Origin: Hansfordia pulvinata
Taxonomy: Eukaryota; Ascomycota; Sordariomycetes; Xylariales
DNA length: 64,000 nt
Direction of reading: 5' to 3'
Assembly: GCA_006538405.1 (NCBI GenBank)
Contig: BJKQ01000003.1
Coordinates: forward strand, 2,604,001-2,668,000
In this document: positions 45,729 through 57,512 of the stretch, in pieces
Position numbering within the stretch: the first letter of the stretch is position 1
How the letters are laid out: each line of letters begins with the position of its first letter
Made by a program: the position numbers and the translations under genes
The notes under the pieces: generated by a model
Told to the model about the DNA's origin: nothing
The model's input: the letters and a program-made list of their open reading frames with translations, nothing else
The model's database searches: none

Positions 45729-46185
45729 CGCGGGCTCCGCCAGGGACCTATATTTGCGAGGGTGACTTTAAAGATGTCAGTAGCTGGAGGTTTTCAGCTT
45801 TGGGGAGTGTGTGGTGAGAACGGCGCATGCGACTCGAAACGGGACAGTTCCGTTTTCCTTGCTTGTACGTCACGGCTCGGTTTCTGGGGTTCTCCCCAAG
45901 CGCAGCAGACGCTGATATATCGAGAGAGAGAAACGGAAACCTGATAGCAGGTGGGCTTTCTTGGGCTCTCGTGGGTGTATACGGAGACAGCAACTACGTT
46001 CAGTTTATCTTATAGGCGTTATCAGTTTTCTAGCATTTACGAGCATGTCCTTCTTGGTCGCTGAGTACGGGGGAATCAACTCCTTTTTCGCGACGAGACA
46101 AGTAGCCTCGAAGTTAGGATGTATTATGGGAGAATGGTTTGGTATTCGTCGCTGCTTGGCACAATTTCTATTATCAAAAGAGGAC
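45729..46185. other. Short convergent intergenic stretch
   Basis: Lies between the stop codons of the DOMON-b561 gene (+) and the PLC-like gene (-); expected to hold both 3' UTRs. Nothing else is seen. Confidence 0.5.
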
Positions 46186-46698
46186 TCAGAACCCGTTGAG
46201 CTGGTCCTGGGCCTTGATGGCCTCCCCGACCTCGATAAAGTCGAGCTGTTCAGCAACCACAGATACCGTCAGCAAGCCCAAGATCTTCGAGTGGTGGGGA
46301 AGGCACGGCATCTAACAAGGAAAGAAGGAAACTCACGAGGACGACGTTGGGGTTGCGGCCGTAGTTGGCGGTGCAGACGTCGACCTGCTGCATGATGCTG
46401 GCGAGCGAGTTGGTGGCGGCGGCGTCGGAGGGGCTGGGGATCAGCACGTCGGGCAGGACCTCGACGTTGAGGTTGTGGTTGGCGAGGAACATGCGCCCGT
46501 CGGCCGAGGCGCCCGCGGGCCGGTCCACGTCGCACTGCACAAAGTTGTCGCTCGTCGGGCTGAAGGGCGTCTCGAAGAAGTAGGCAAACTCGTCCAGGAT
46601 GTACGGCACCTTGGACGTGTCCATGTTGTAGTCTGTGTGGGTGGGGGTGGTTGTCAGCAGCATACTCCCATCTCTCTCCTCCATTTTTGCTTGTTCTC

Positions 46699-46756
<58 letters not shown>

Positions 46757-47425
46757 ACTTCTTGGCAACTTTCAAAAGCACAGCCTCGACACTTTAACTC
46801 AGAGGGGGAAAAAATCGAAAAGAAAAAAGGGAACACAAAAGAAAACACAAGAGAACAGAAAAACAAAAAACCTACCCATAAACACAACCAACCTCTTCCC
46901 CGAGTCAATCATCTCCCCGAGAGTCGGCCACTCGTCCAGCGCGAGCTGCCGGCCGCCCTCCGGCGGCGCGAACGCAATCCCCTCCAGCCCCGCGGCGGCG
47001 AACGCCTCGCCGAACGCCGCGACGTCGACGGCGTCGCCGTTGGTGAGCAGCAGCGTGACGACCTCGTCCGGCTCCCCCGCCATCCAGCCCGCCACCTCGC
47101 CCAGGTAGTCCGCCAGCGGGCCCGCGTCGCGCAGCAGGCAGCTGGTGTGGCACATCTGCGGCTGGCCGCCCTCTTTGTCTTTAACGGCCGCCTCGAGGAA
47201 CCGAACCCCGAGGCCCAGCTGCTCCGCCACGGAGACGTGCTGGTTGTCCGACAGGCCGTCCCCGACGAACGCCGCGTCGTGCGACCCCGCGAAGCTGACC
47301 GCGCTGTACCGCCGCCCGCACAGCTCCGCGTGACCGTTGCAGTCGCGCGCCGCCGCCGTCGCCAGGAGACCGGCGGCGGCGGCGGCACCCAGGAGGAGCG
47401 CTGTCTTTGGCGTCGGGGAGAGCAT
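46186..47425 (-). CDS. Secreted PLC-like phosphodiesterase (PI-PLC X domain-like), three exons
   Basis: Member of the TIM-barrel phosphodiesterases related to PI-specific phospholipase C; substrate unproven in fungi. Exons are 47425-46876, 46632-46337 and 46245-46186; the donors are GTAGGT and GTGAGT, the acceptors CAG, and phases close to 301 residues. A signal peptide (AALLLGAAAAAGLLATAAA region, about residues 8-26) precedes DCNGHAELCGRRY. The X-domain-like features are SFAGSHDAAF, with the first catalytic-type His, and QMCHTSCLLRDAGPLADYL with the second. LVVFMD-YNMDTSKVPYILDEF spans the first splice junction. The last exon encodes only LDFIEVGEAIKAQDQLNGF. The Met used lies after a basic leader that opens further upstream; the signal peptide supports it. 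Intron 1 (243 nt) contains a 53-bp CT/GA repeat. Confidence 0.88.
46702..46754. repeat. CT dinucleotide repeat (GA on the sense strand) in the PLC-like intron 1
   Basis: About 26 uninterrupted CT units in the 243-nt intron of the minus-strand gene. Confidence 0.95.
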
Positions 47426-47496
47426 CGTCCTTTCTCTCTTTTTTTTTTTCTTTCCAGTTATTTTCAAAAAGGAGAAAAAGAGAAAAACAGCGTAAA

Positions 47497-47515
47497 GGGG
47501 GGGGGGGGGGGGGGG
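47497..47515. repeat. Poly-G tract (19 nt) in the probable 5' leader of the PLC-like gene
   Basis: Uninterrupted G on +, C on the sense strand of the minus-strand gene. Confidence 0.9.
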
Positions 47516-47747
47516 CGCAACAGAACAGAGAAATTTACAACGGATTCAGAATAGGAGCGATGCACCGAGCGACGAGAGAAGCCTCGCGAAGACGACGACG
47601 CGACTTGAAGCAAAACACACGCTGAAGACGAGCGAGCAGGCGCCCAGGACGATCCGACACACGCGACGGGAGAGCAGCAAAAAGGGAGGGGGAGGGGAGG
47701 GGAGGCCAGGGCGAAATATACGAAACACGCACACACCAACACACAAG

Positions 47748-47767
47748 CCCCCCCCCCCCCCCCCCCC
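47748..47767. repeat. Poly-C tract (20 nt)
   Basis: Uninterrupted C run, 232 bp from the previous G tract and of opposite sense. Confidence 0.9.
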
Positions 47768-48145
47768 TCCCCCTCTCTATCTACATCTCCATCTCTCTCT
47801 TTACACGCCAGCGAGCGATGACGAGGCGTCGGGCTTCGTTTCATCCCAAGCGCTTCCACAGACCAAGCCACCTGCCTCATCTGCGCCTCGAATTCGGCGA
47901 CGGGCAGAAGGCGGGGGAGGTAAAAGGAAAAGCAGAGCCGGGCCGGCGGCATCAAGGGCGAGAGAAACTCAAACCCCCTCTCCCCGAATCAGGCAAGCGA
48001 CCAGGGCAACGTGACAAGCCTGGTTCTGTGATTGCGACGCCGGGATAGATTACAGCTACCTTGTCAACATGTTCGGCGGAGGTCGAGGGGAACCCCGACG
48101 CGGGCTTTCTGCCCGCCTTCCTCCGCTGGCCTGATTCACAGGCTC

Positions 48146-48164
48146 GGGGGGGGGGGGGGGGGGG
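48146..48164. repeat. Poly-G tract (19 nt)
   Basis: Uninterrupted G run in intergenic DNA. Confidence 0.9.
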
Positions 48165-49495
48165 CGGGCCGGCCGGCCTACTTGCCCACGAGGCCGAGCG
48201 CCGCATTGTTCGCCTATCAATGCATCTCGAAAGCCAAAGAAAGGGGAGAACAATGGTGGGCGCCTACAGACACAAACCAAAGACACGCACTTGCAGGTAC
48301 GAGCGAATAATAGGCGCCCGAAGCGCTCTGGCATGCTCTTTGGCGGGGCAAGGCATACATAGCGAGTAAGTCTCAGCCCGTCAATGCCTCTCTCCCCCTG
48401 GCTGTCGATCATTTCCATTCCGACTATCCGCGCTGGCCAACGAAACAAACCACAGCACCCTCTCTCTCCCTCGCGTCCCGTTCCAAAAGCGCGTCCACCT
48501 CTTCATTTGAAAGTTGGATAATGCAAGAAAAAGAGCAGACAGACAGATACTCAAACCCCCACCAAGGAAGGCAAAGCGTGACCAGCCACCGGTTTCTGTT
48601 CGGAAGGGGGGGGTTCGGGCACATTCCCACACTGGAAGGTGAAACCACAAGCAACCTCCGCGAGGGGCCGTGTGTGTGCGGGGTGAACGGGACGGGCCTA
48701 TGCTCTCTCTCTCTCTCTCATGGTGAGCAAGGGGGGAGGGGGACAAGGCCGATTGGCGACAGTGCAGCAGGGGTGATCTACGAGGAAAACCCCTCCTGCT
48801 GGGGTCTGCCGAGTAATGCCCGTACAGACAGTGCTATCCGCATGGCTTATAGCCAACGTTTTCACGCCGAGAGCCGCCGGCGCCATGGGCGGTGGCCGCT
48901 TGCCCTCTTAAATGTGTTTTCATGCGGGCGCGTCGGGCATCTGCTGCGGTGTCGTTTTGAAAAGAATGTCGTTCTGCTGGTTCTGTCTCAAGACCATATA
49001 TACCTTACGGATAGACCCAGTCAGGCTTGCCAGCCATTGGAACACCAAGCTTTATGCCCTCTGAACCCCAGACGCATGCCGCGGTGCTCGGATCTCCAGG
49101 GCCGCTGGAGACGAAGCCTCCAAGAAATGCGAATGCCCGTCCATGCACGCACAGTCTCTTGGCCACAACGCTGATAGATGGCAGGCATATTGGGACCACC
49201 ATCTTCTTTTCCACAGCGTGGACACGGAGACACTTGCTCAATCAAAGCAGGCCCTCCTCGGAAGACGCATGGAATGAGAGAAGAGCGCGTAACCGTAAAA
49301 CATAGAGGCCTTCCGTTTTGGGTCATGTCGAAAGATCTGGATGGACTCGTGGCGGCGGGACGTCTCCGACAGAGCACAGGTGCTCCTACTTCGAAGCCCG
49401 TCCGATCCAAAGCCATGATTCTTACTAATTTCCATGTCGCCCCGTCGACGTTGCCTCACACACGGCCCGGCGGTTCATGTTAGAACCGGACGAGT

Positions 49496-51604
49496 TCAGG
49501 AGTCCAGTCCAAGGCGGGAAGCCGTGTGTCCCACGGCTTGAATATGAACCCCGGTCGTTTCTTCTCCTCGCCCTTCGGGTTCCTCGCTCTGCGCCTCGGC
49601 CGTGCCCTCGGTCAGCACCCGGCTCTGCTCTTCATCTGCACCTTTTTCCGCCACAGGACTCTGGTCTTCGCCCACCCTCTCACTCGACGCATCTCTCTGA
49701 GCCTCGTCCGCGCCCTCTTCGCACTCTCTCGTCACAAAGTTGAGCATCAAAGCGAGGTTGGTCTCCACCAGCCTCGCCCGGACCTCCACGTTCTCTTTTG
49801 GCAGCTTGCAAAAGCGCCGCCCCGGCTCCAGGCCGGACCCCACCTCGTCCCGCTCCAGCACGCCGCTCTGGCGAGCGGCCTCCCGCCAGTCCGACAGCTG
49901 GCCGGCCCTGCCGAGCAGCGTCCGCGCCGCCCACTCGGCCCCCCACCGCAGCCTGCTGTTCCGGGAGAGGACCACGTAGAACTGGTCGCCGGCCGCCGAC
50001 TCGAAGCCCATCACGATTTCCTGCTCCCGCCGGCCCCCGAGCTGGAACCTCATAGGCGCGTCCGCCGCCGGCGAGCTCCACCCAGAATCCGGTACCGTTT
50101 CTGTGAGCCTAAATCCGGTCGCCGACTGCCGCCGCACCTGGATGACCCCTGTGGGCTCTCCTTGCCCCTGCCCCGACGACGACTCGGTCTCAGCCCACAG
50201 GCCGTTCTCAAACACCTGCCCGTGCGCCAGCACAAAGATCTCTCGGCGCAGCGCCTCGGCCTGCATCAGGCCCACGGGCACCGTGACTAGGCCCAGGCTG
50301 TGGTTGCTCCGCCTGTATATCCCGTCGACCTGACTCCAGTCCAAGAAGAGCGCGATGCGCGACGATGCGTCCGAGCTATAGCGGCAGCCCAAGACCAGAA
50401 GGGTGCCCTCAGAGTGCGAGAGAGTCAGCCTGACTCCCGACGAGTTCCCGGGGCCTGCCTCGCCGAAGCGCTCGCAAGGCCCCGACCCCGACCCAGGCCC
50501 CGGAACGTACGGCAACCCGGGCCACCCAGGGTCCATCCCGATGAGGGGTCGAGAGATCTGGATCCCCTTGTGCGTGACAAAGTAAGGCCTCTCAGGAACT
50601 CCGTCGATAACCTCTTCACAGGTTCGGTCGACCACAATGTGGCCCGATTTGGCAAATGCAGCAGGTGAGGCCGCGAGCAGCGCGCCGTCAAAGCCCCCAT
50701 CAACGCTGCCCCCTGAGCCGCAGCACCAGGCAAAGATGGAGTTGTCATCCGAGGCGCGCATGATCTCCTTCTGCAGGCGGGAGAAGGCCTTGCGGCCCTC
50801 GCCGTAGAGCAGTGGCATGCTGACGCCGAAGAGCCCCAGGAGGCAGTAGGCCTGGTCCTCGGGGCGCGTAGTCTGGCGGCGGCTGGCCCACGACATCTTC
50901 TGCGCGACGCTGTAACGCTGCAGGTTTCCGTCGTGCAGCATCTGGCGGTCGATGTGCGTGATGCGCGAGAGGACGCCGTGCAGCGCCAGCCGGGTGCTGA
51001 TCCGAGTCCAGGCCCGGTCGTAGAAGACGACGGAACGCGGCGCAATCAGCTCCTGCAGCGTCCACCCTCGCGTGAACCAGCGGCTGCTTGTGAAACTGCC
51101 CGGGTAGGGTTCCGGCCCCGCGGCGTCGTGCCGCACGTCTTCGAGGTACGCGTAGCAGATGGACGAGCCGCGGTACCATTCGAACATGGAGTTGATGGCC
51201 TCGGAAAGCTCCGCGGAGCTCTGCTTGTCGATGCAGCACGTGTCTATCCACTAATGCAGCAGGTCATTGTTTGGTAAGCATTCCCTCAGAGATGATTCCC
51301 TCTCTCCGTTCAGCTCAGAGCACCGAGGAAAGCCGGGGGAGGGGGAAAGAGAGCGGTGTTGTCCACGGTATCCCGTGTTTGGTCACTCGGCTCTTACCAC
51401 GTAATCAAGCCCGTCGTTGATCGCCTGGTCGCAGCAGCCCCGGATCTTCCGTGTGCTGCGGCGGCCCAGGCCGTCGAGCCCCTTGCCCACCAGATCCTGG
51501 TACGTGACCTCGTTCTCGCCCCAGGTGTGCGACAAGATGGCGTAGGGGGGCACGGCCGCGCCGTGATCCCTGATCTCGAAGGTGTGGGCATTGAGCAACC
51601 GCAT
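49496..51604 (-). CDS. HET-domain protein (heterokaryon-incompatibility type)
   Basis: HET domains in filamentous fungi act in non-self recognition and programmed cell death after hyphal fusion. Exon 1 is 51604-51398 and exon 2 is 51250-49496; the 147-nt intron has a GTAAGA donor and TAG acceptor, both phase 0, giving 653 residues. All HET signature blocks are present in the first 170 residues: PYAILSHTWGENEVTYQDL, WIDTCCIDKQSSAELSEAIN (right after the splice), SICYAYLEDV, RWFTRGWTLQELIAP, then RPEDQAYCLLGLFGVSMPLLYGEG. The remaining 400 residues match no repeat type I know: no NACHT, WD40 or ankyrin motif is visible. The end is Glu/Gln-rich (EKGADEEQSRVLTEGTAEA) and probably disordered. Exon 1 starts at the Met just before LLNAHTFEI, the usual beginning of these proteins. 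It lies alone, as these genes often do in variable regions. Confidence 0.9.
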
Positions 51605-52920
51605 AGCCGGCGCGAGTGGTTCTAGTCGGCGCCCGAGTGCGCATCAGAGTCCGAGTCCGAGAGTGATAGGATGTTGCGCCGTGGAGCTGGGCCGGGAAAG
51701 GATGGCGTCGAAGCTGCCTGCAGAACCCGAGCCCCAGAGCCGTCAGATGGGGCCGGGGCGGTGGGAGCTGAGGCTGTGCTGATTGATGCGTGGTGGGCTG
51801 GCGAATCACGTCCCCGCCTCCCCCCGCCTTGCCCAGATGCGCCAGCCAGGTGTGACTGCGGCAGTGGAGGTCCCGGGTCTGTGATCCACCGCCGGGCAGC
51901 CTTGGGCCAGCAGGCCAGAAACATGATGGGAGGGAACGCAGCCAGCACACGAGCCGATCCGGATGATGAAGATTGTGCGTAGGAGTCTTCCGTTCCGAGT
52001 GGCGATGCGCAGTTGTACCCGTCTTTTGTCTCTTCGGTTGCACCTTCCTTCCCTCGCATTACTTCCATTGCAGGCAGGAACGACCGCTGCTACCAGGCCA
52101 ACTGTCGAGTCAGAGAACTTTCATTGCCATTCCGAATCATCATCTCTAATGGCAACAGTCAAATTTGCTGCTTATCCTCAAAGCCTTACACGACGTCTCT
52201 ACGTAATGTCAAAAGCGAGTCGTCGACTTTTGCCACTCACAGCTAACGCCGCCGTCCCATTGCTGTTAAAGCCCTCAGGCATGACCAGACTACATCAATC
52301 CTTCGGGCTACCCCAGTTGACAACGCGCAAGCAGAATCCCGTATTTGACCTACATGTATCTACCCATTCCAGTTATGCCATGAACAGTAGCGGTTCCGTG
52401 CTTCAAGAGGGAGTGGCGGGCCTGAGGGGCAATCCTGGCGTATATCTCATCTGGCCACAACCCTGATGGCCACCTTAGCGTCCACTGCTCCAGTGACTAC
52501 CTACCCACCGCGGCCAATCGGAATACCACTTCAGACCTCCTATGGCCATGTACTGGACTTTTACTAGACGGCTCTGCCTCCAAGAAGAGGACTGGAGCGT
52601 GAGTCGTCCCCGGTTCCGTCATCTGGAGGCGGGCCTGCTCCGTGTCTGCCGCGGCCCACATCGCAGCAGAGCCGCAACTCGTTCCGACGACGGTCCTCCT
52701 TCGCCGTATAATAGATATGGCTTTCCAGTACATGTCAGGGGGCGATTACAGGTGGCAATGCGTGCGTCCCGTGGCGGTAATGTTTTCTTTTTATTCACCG
52801 TGTCTGCGACCCGTTACTAATGAGACTTGGTGAACAGGACCGACTACCATTCCTCTCCGACATGCAGTATCGACGTCCCCAATAATCGCCGGCAGAAGAA
52901 GTCATGATTGTGACGGCCAT
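51605..52920. other. Intergenic stretch between HET and GFA genes
   Basis: Promoter side of the HET gene and 3' side of the GFA gene. A minus-strand frame of 148 codons (51622-52068) ends 17 bp before the HET start codon; it has no recognisable domain. A + frame at 51963-52466 is likewise unrecognised. Confidence 0.45.
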
Positions 52921-53549
52921 CTACTCGGGCATGTGCTGGAAGGGCTTGGCCAGGTGCTCCTGGCAGAAGGGGAGCTTGCCGACAGCCCAGATCTCGGTGT
53001 CCTGACCATAGTGGGAGAAGACGTCAGTTGATTCGGTCTCCCTGCAAGAATAGAAGGGGGGAGTGAGGGGAGATGCTAGCACCCACCGGCTTGAGGTTCT
53101 TGCGGTCCTCGACGCTCAGGGTGCCGCCCTTGATGGCGATGATCTCGGGGGCGGCGTCCGGGTCGTGGGCGATGGGGGAGCCGCAGTTGGGGCAGAAGAC
53201 GCGGTGCACGTCGTTGCCCGAGCTGCCCTTGCTGGTGTACGTCTTGGTGGTGCCGTTGATCTTCAGGTTGGCCTTGGGCACGACGACGACGAGAGCTGCA
53301 TTGCGAAGGCGCGAGCGTCGTTAGTGGGCAGGGCTCTCCGGCGGCCCAGGGCAGCTCGCCCCGGCCCGGCTAAGCAACAGAAAGACTCGCTATGCGTGTG
53401 AGGGGCGGGGAAAGAGAAGGGCCAGACTGACAGTAGGTGGAGCCACTCTGGCGCTGGCAGTCATCGCAGTGGTCGTAGCCGACGATGGCGGGGTCACCCT
53501 CAATGGTGTAGGTGACCGACTTGCACAGACAGTGGCCGGAGAGACCCAT
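52921..53549 (-). CDS. GFA/CENP-V domain protein (zinc-binding; Mss4-like fold)
   Basis: Small zinc-binding proteins related to bacterial glutathione-dependent formaldehyde-activating enzyme; the fungal members' activity is mostly unproven. Exons are 53549-53432, 53295-53087 and 53001-52921. The junctions close in phase (GTCAGT donor with CAG acceptor; GTGGGT donor with CAG acceptor) and give 135 residues, the normal size. Zinc ligands are recognisable: GHCLCKSVTY near the N-terminus, HCDDCQRQSGS, and VFCPNCGSPIAH. The first intron interrupts GSTYS-LVVVVPK, a conserved place in the fold. The protein ends KLPFCQEHLAKPFQHMPE. The start Met (MGLSGHCLC) is the family-typical start; a longer upstream frame exists but adds unrelated residues. 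Confidence 0.88.
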
Positions 53550-54308
53550 GATGGACGCGAGGGCGGTGCTGGTTTTTTGGTTTGGGTTCGAAGGGGGGTT
53601 GCTACTAAGGGTGCGGCTGGCGAGAAGCTGGAGCGCGGCGTGGACGATTGACTGCGAGGGGCAGAGAAGCGGAACGAGGAGGGGAAACAAGATCCATCGC
53701 GGCGGCCGTCTTATACGTGTCTCGCGCTCGCGGGGCATCAGAGGGCATAAGCTTCACGCGAAGGCGGGGTAGCCCAGCCAATTCGAGGTCCGCAGGCAAG
53801 CCCACCCATAACCCGGCCGCCGCCCAGCCGATTCGATTTGATTTGCCTTTATCGCCCGAGGCTCCGATACGGGCACGCTGGAGCTGGAGCTGGAGCTGGA
53901 CCGCTGCCTGCACAAGCTCCTGAAATGCGAGGCCAGGCTGGCTGCAGATCCACGTTATCCTGGTTGGGGCGCGATCGCCCTGTCGAGTGTATGACATCGC
54001 GATGCTCTCACAGGCGCTGGCAGGGGCTGCTCCAGCGCTCCCAGCGTGCAGCGTGGGTGGGATTCCCCGGTGAGCCTCGTCAATTCCCGCCGCTTCAGAT
54101 GCGGGATGCTGCTGTAGTACGAGTGGCACTCCTACGAGGACAGACATGAGCATCGATACTGTCAGCAGCGTTTGCTGGACGCCCAGGCTTCACCAGCCAT
54201 CAATTAGGTCAATATTCGTTGTAGACAGCTACCTGTCTACTAGTAAATCACCTGCATCAGCTCTCCGCTTAGTGCATTAGCAGCGCATCAATCCATCTCC
54301 CCTTTTTC
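53550..54308. other. Intergenic stretch between GFA and DUF1365 genes
   Basis: No gene recognised. A short GGAGCT repeat lies at about 53879-53900. Confidence 0.45.
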
Positions 54309-56205
54309 TCAAACAACAAGCCATGCCAAGATGGCCCTGAAAGCAAGGCATTCCAACCACAGAACACCCTCGCTACCCAGTGCAACATAATCGGCCACAA
54401 AAAGCCTCAGAAGCGCTGCTCTGTACGAGGACTTGACCTCGTGGCTCTCCTCCGATAGAACATATCCGTCCATGGACGAAAGCCGGAAGCTACGAATATC
54501 CTCTTGGTGGGCCGGGGCTGTCGAGGTTTCGCTCGAGGTCAGCGGTCTCACAATGCGTTCCGGTCTCCGCCGCAGTCTCTTGATGGCTGCAAAGGAAACA
54601 TAATCCAGGTGGTCGGTCGTGTGGATGGCTGGAGGCGGCTTCTTGAAAACCAGCTTTGGGAGCAGTTCCGGCCTCGAGATGAAGATGGTCCGGCTCTCGT
54701 GAAGCTCGCAAAAGACAGCCTCGAGATCATGGGCGTAGTGGACAAAGCGCGTGTAGAAGGCTGGCGTCAAGACTTTGAACGTCATCTCTTGCGCTTCCCC
54801 AGGCAACTGCCCCGCTCTCGGGGACTTGAACACCTCGGCCGGCGCTCCAGGCACTCCGCTTGGGATGTATTCCACAGTCAAAGGTGTGACCGCCTGGCTG
54901 ACGAGATGTTCCAGGTATCTTCTGAAGATCGGCTCGAGTTCTGTTTCGGTTGGCTCGGCATGGCGGCCGATGCTCTGCCGCAAGGGTTCTGGTCGAAACC
55001 AGACGTGGAGTTTGCGCGCGAAAAAGAGAACGCCGGCTTCCTTGACAATGCGCGGGAACGTGACAAAGCCAACCCACCACCAGCGAGCTAAAAACAGGGT
55101 CTTCTGGGTCAACGTCATGAGCGACGGGTCGACGGCATCTCCGCGAGAGAAAATACGAGCCACGAGCTTTGGGTGGCCTTTGGACGACCCCAGATTGATC
55201 GTATTATTGATCAATGGGGTGGCAAGTTGTTGACGGAACGGATCCTGCGCAGTCAGAGAGTAGTCGCCTTTCCTCGAATTAAAAGGCGATACATGGAAGT
55301 CTTTCGGCCAACTTGATTTCAACCCCCCGTCTGCTTGGCGAATGGCTTTGAAGGGGTTGATGGCTTCAGGTTGGCTATCCGCCTCGACTACAGACCCGGG
55401 CTCAGCACCTGGTCCCAGCAGATACATTCGGCGCTCGTCAAAGGTGTTGTTCACCTCGAGTATCATGGCTACAAGCTCGCGTTTCTCCGAATAGAGATAC
55501 CAAAAAGAAACGGGATTGAAGTGATAACCCAGGAATCTGGCGGCAGTGACCAGATAGGCGTAGGGATACCCAGCAGGATCCAACCCCTGAGGTTCTTAGC
55601 GAGTGAGGTCTGGCTGGAACTACTTGACTTACCTCGGACTTCAGAAAGCAATCCAGCTTTCCCCTCAGACCCAGATGTCCGTCTCCGCGGGCCAGATAGT
55701 CGGACGGGTCAACATGGTACCAGGCCCTAGGTGCCGAGTCGGCAGACACAATGCCATTCACATGCCCTCGCCAGCGGACTGGGACTCCGACGAGGAGGTA
55801 GGAGTAGGCGAAAGAGTGTTTTCTGGGGAAGAATCTGGTGTGTGTCGTCGTACAGGGGAACAGCAGTGGCGGGGCAATGTCAGGATTCGGAGTTGAAGAG
55901 GTTTGTTGAACAGGGCAGACGACCTGCAGCAGCAACAGCAGCAGAAGCGCTGCGACGGTGACAACTCCTGCCCAAGACGCCGCCGAGGTCCAGCAGGGCA
56001 ACGAGGCAATGTGTCCATGCTTGGGAAGGAGGAAAAGCAAGCCCAGCAGATAGGCATCGCCGCGAGTGCCGCAGAAGAAGTAATAGGTGGCAGCAGTAGC
56101 TTGCAGAGCCGTCGTGATAGCAGTCATGGCCGGCAGCATGGCTCCCTTAGGTGGTGGCAGGTGGGCGCCGGTGGTAGAGTAGTACGCAACGAGGCGCCCA
56201 GGCAC
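54309..56205 (-). CDS. DUF1365 family protein with N-terminal membrane segment
   Basis: DUF1365 proteins have no proven activity; in bacteria they often neighbour cyclopropane-fatty-acid synthases, which suggests a lipid-related role. Exon 1 is 56205-55633 and exon 2 is 55586-54309; the 46-nt intron (GTAAGT...CTCAG) is the shortest in this window and phase 0 on both sides, giving 616 residues. The first 110 residues hold hydrophobic stretches (VVTVAALLLLLLLQVV among them). DUF1365 blocks follow: HTRFFPRKHSFAYSYLLVGV, LLARGDG-like DYLARGDGHLG, YPYAYLVTAARFLGYHFNPVSF, with the family-defining GYHFNPVSFWY, and EVNNTFDERRMYLL. The start could instead be a later Met (56145 or so). No cyclopropane synthase is present in the window. 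Confidence 0.85.
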
Positions 56206-57512
56206 CGTGAAGACTCAGTCGCGGTAGGTGGGTGCCTATGTGTCGGAATCGCATATCCGTTGTTGCTGTCGATTGCTCGGCTACGGAGATGAGCATCAAG
56301 CTGCCATGGCCGGCTCTCGGGACCAGGCCAGATATTGGTGGTTGGCGTTGCGATGACGAGACGAGAGGCGAGTCCAGCGATTAGCCGGATGAAGCATGTA
56401 GCTGGCGCATTGACCAATGATGGCGGGCGCAGAAGACCCACCCGCTTTTCCGGCGGGGTCTATGATTTCATTGAAGCGCGAGCATCGTCGCAGTGGATGG
56501 CCGTGAGAAGGGAAAGTGGTGCTCTGGGCGTTGCGAGTGTTGAAGCACCAGGATCTGATACTTTAGAGACAGCTTGATAAGCACGATTGGGCACCGCCTC
56601 GAGCCGTGCAGGGCTTGCTTGGCCGCGAGGCTTCCCAGTGTCTGTCCCATCCAGCAGACTGGCAGCCCAGTGGAAGCTAATGATTGTGGCTTAGCGCGGA
56701 CGGGCGGCTTGGATGGATCTGAGGCTCGAGAGCTGTCCGGTCGGGTACCTATGATTCATACCTAAAGTGCCTCCTCCGCCCGAACGAGTTCCGTGGACGT
56801 ATCCCGAGTACAGCGGATGGTGGGGTTACCCTCCACAAGGTACCTGCTGCGCATTGCAGAGACCGCGCGCAAGACCGTACCCCGGGTGGGCGTTGGGGCG
56901 ACTGGAGGTAGCCGAAACGTCAGCCAGAATGAGAGGCCCGTCGAATGCCAGCGCTGGAGTCCACGCAGGTACCGCCTCGCCGATTGAGTCAGCGGGGCAA
57001 AGATGCACACGAGAGCGTCGCTCGCCCACCGTCAGCTCCGGCTTCAGGCCCAACCCAACTCAGGGCTCGGCTCAAGCTTGGGGCCCTGGAGGGGTGAACC
57101 CCCCGCCATAGCCCTGAAGGCTGGAGGACAGCCCCCCCCCCCGTCACCCGGCACAGGCGGATTCCATCCCACCATTCCATGCTCTTCCACCGCTAGCCCA
57201 AGAATAACCCGAGCCCTCCTGCGCATTCAGACCCGAGACCCTCACTGCCGCCCGTGACGTCCTCCCGTGGCGCATACATCATTGGCGACAAAAACCCGCG
57301 TGACTTCGACCCTCTTTCCTACCTCCCCTCCACCACACCCACTGGACTTTATCACCACCACCATTATCGCGACCACCCCCGTGAAGCATTATCAACCTTT
57401 CGCGACGACGCCCCTTCCCGCCCGCCTGAGTGTCCCATCGCCGACTCTCACCCCACCTGCCATTCGCATACGTGTCATCCACAGCCTCACCACCCCACAC
57501 AGCACCATCACC
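56206..57512. promoter_or_regulatory. Divergent intergenic region between DUF1365 gene and MBF1
   Basis: Holds both promoters. It contains a poly-C run of 11 at 57132-57142 and a CAC-rich leader before the MBF1 start codon. No gene is recognised. Confidence 0.5.

Larger units (their letters stand above)
47426..49495. other. Intergenic stretch with three G/C homopolymer tracts
   Basis: No supported gene. Poly-G 47497-47515 lies 72-90 nt upstream of the PLC-like start codon and so probably within its leader (sense poly-C). Poly-C 47748-47767 and poly-G 48146-48164 follow, plus a CT run at about 48702-48720. Confidence 0.5.
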
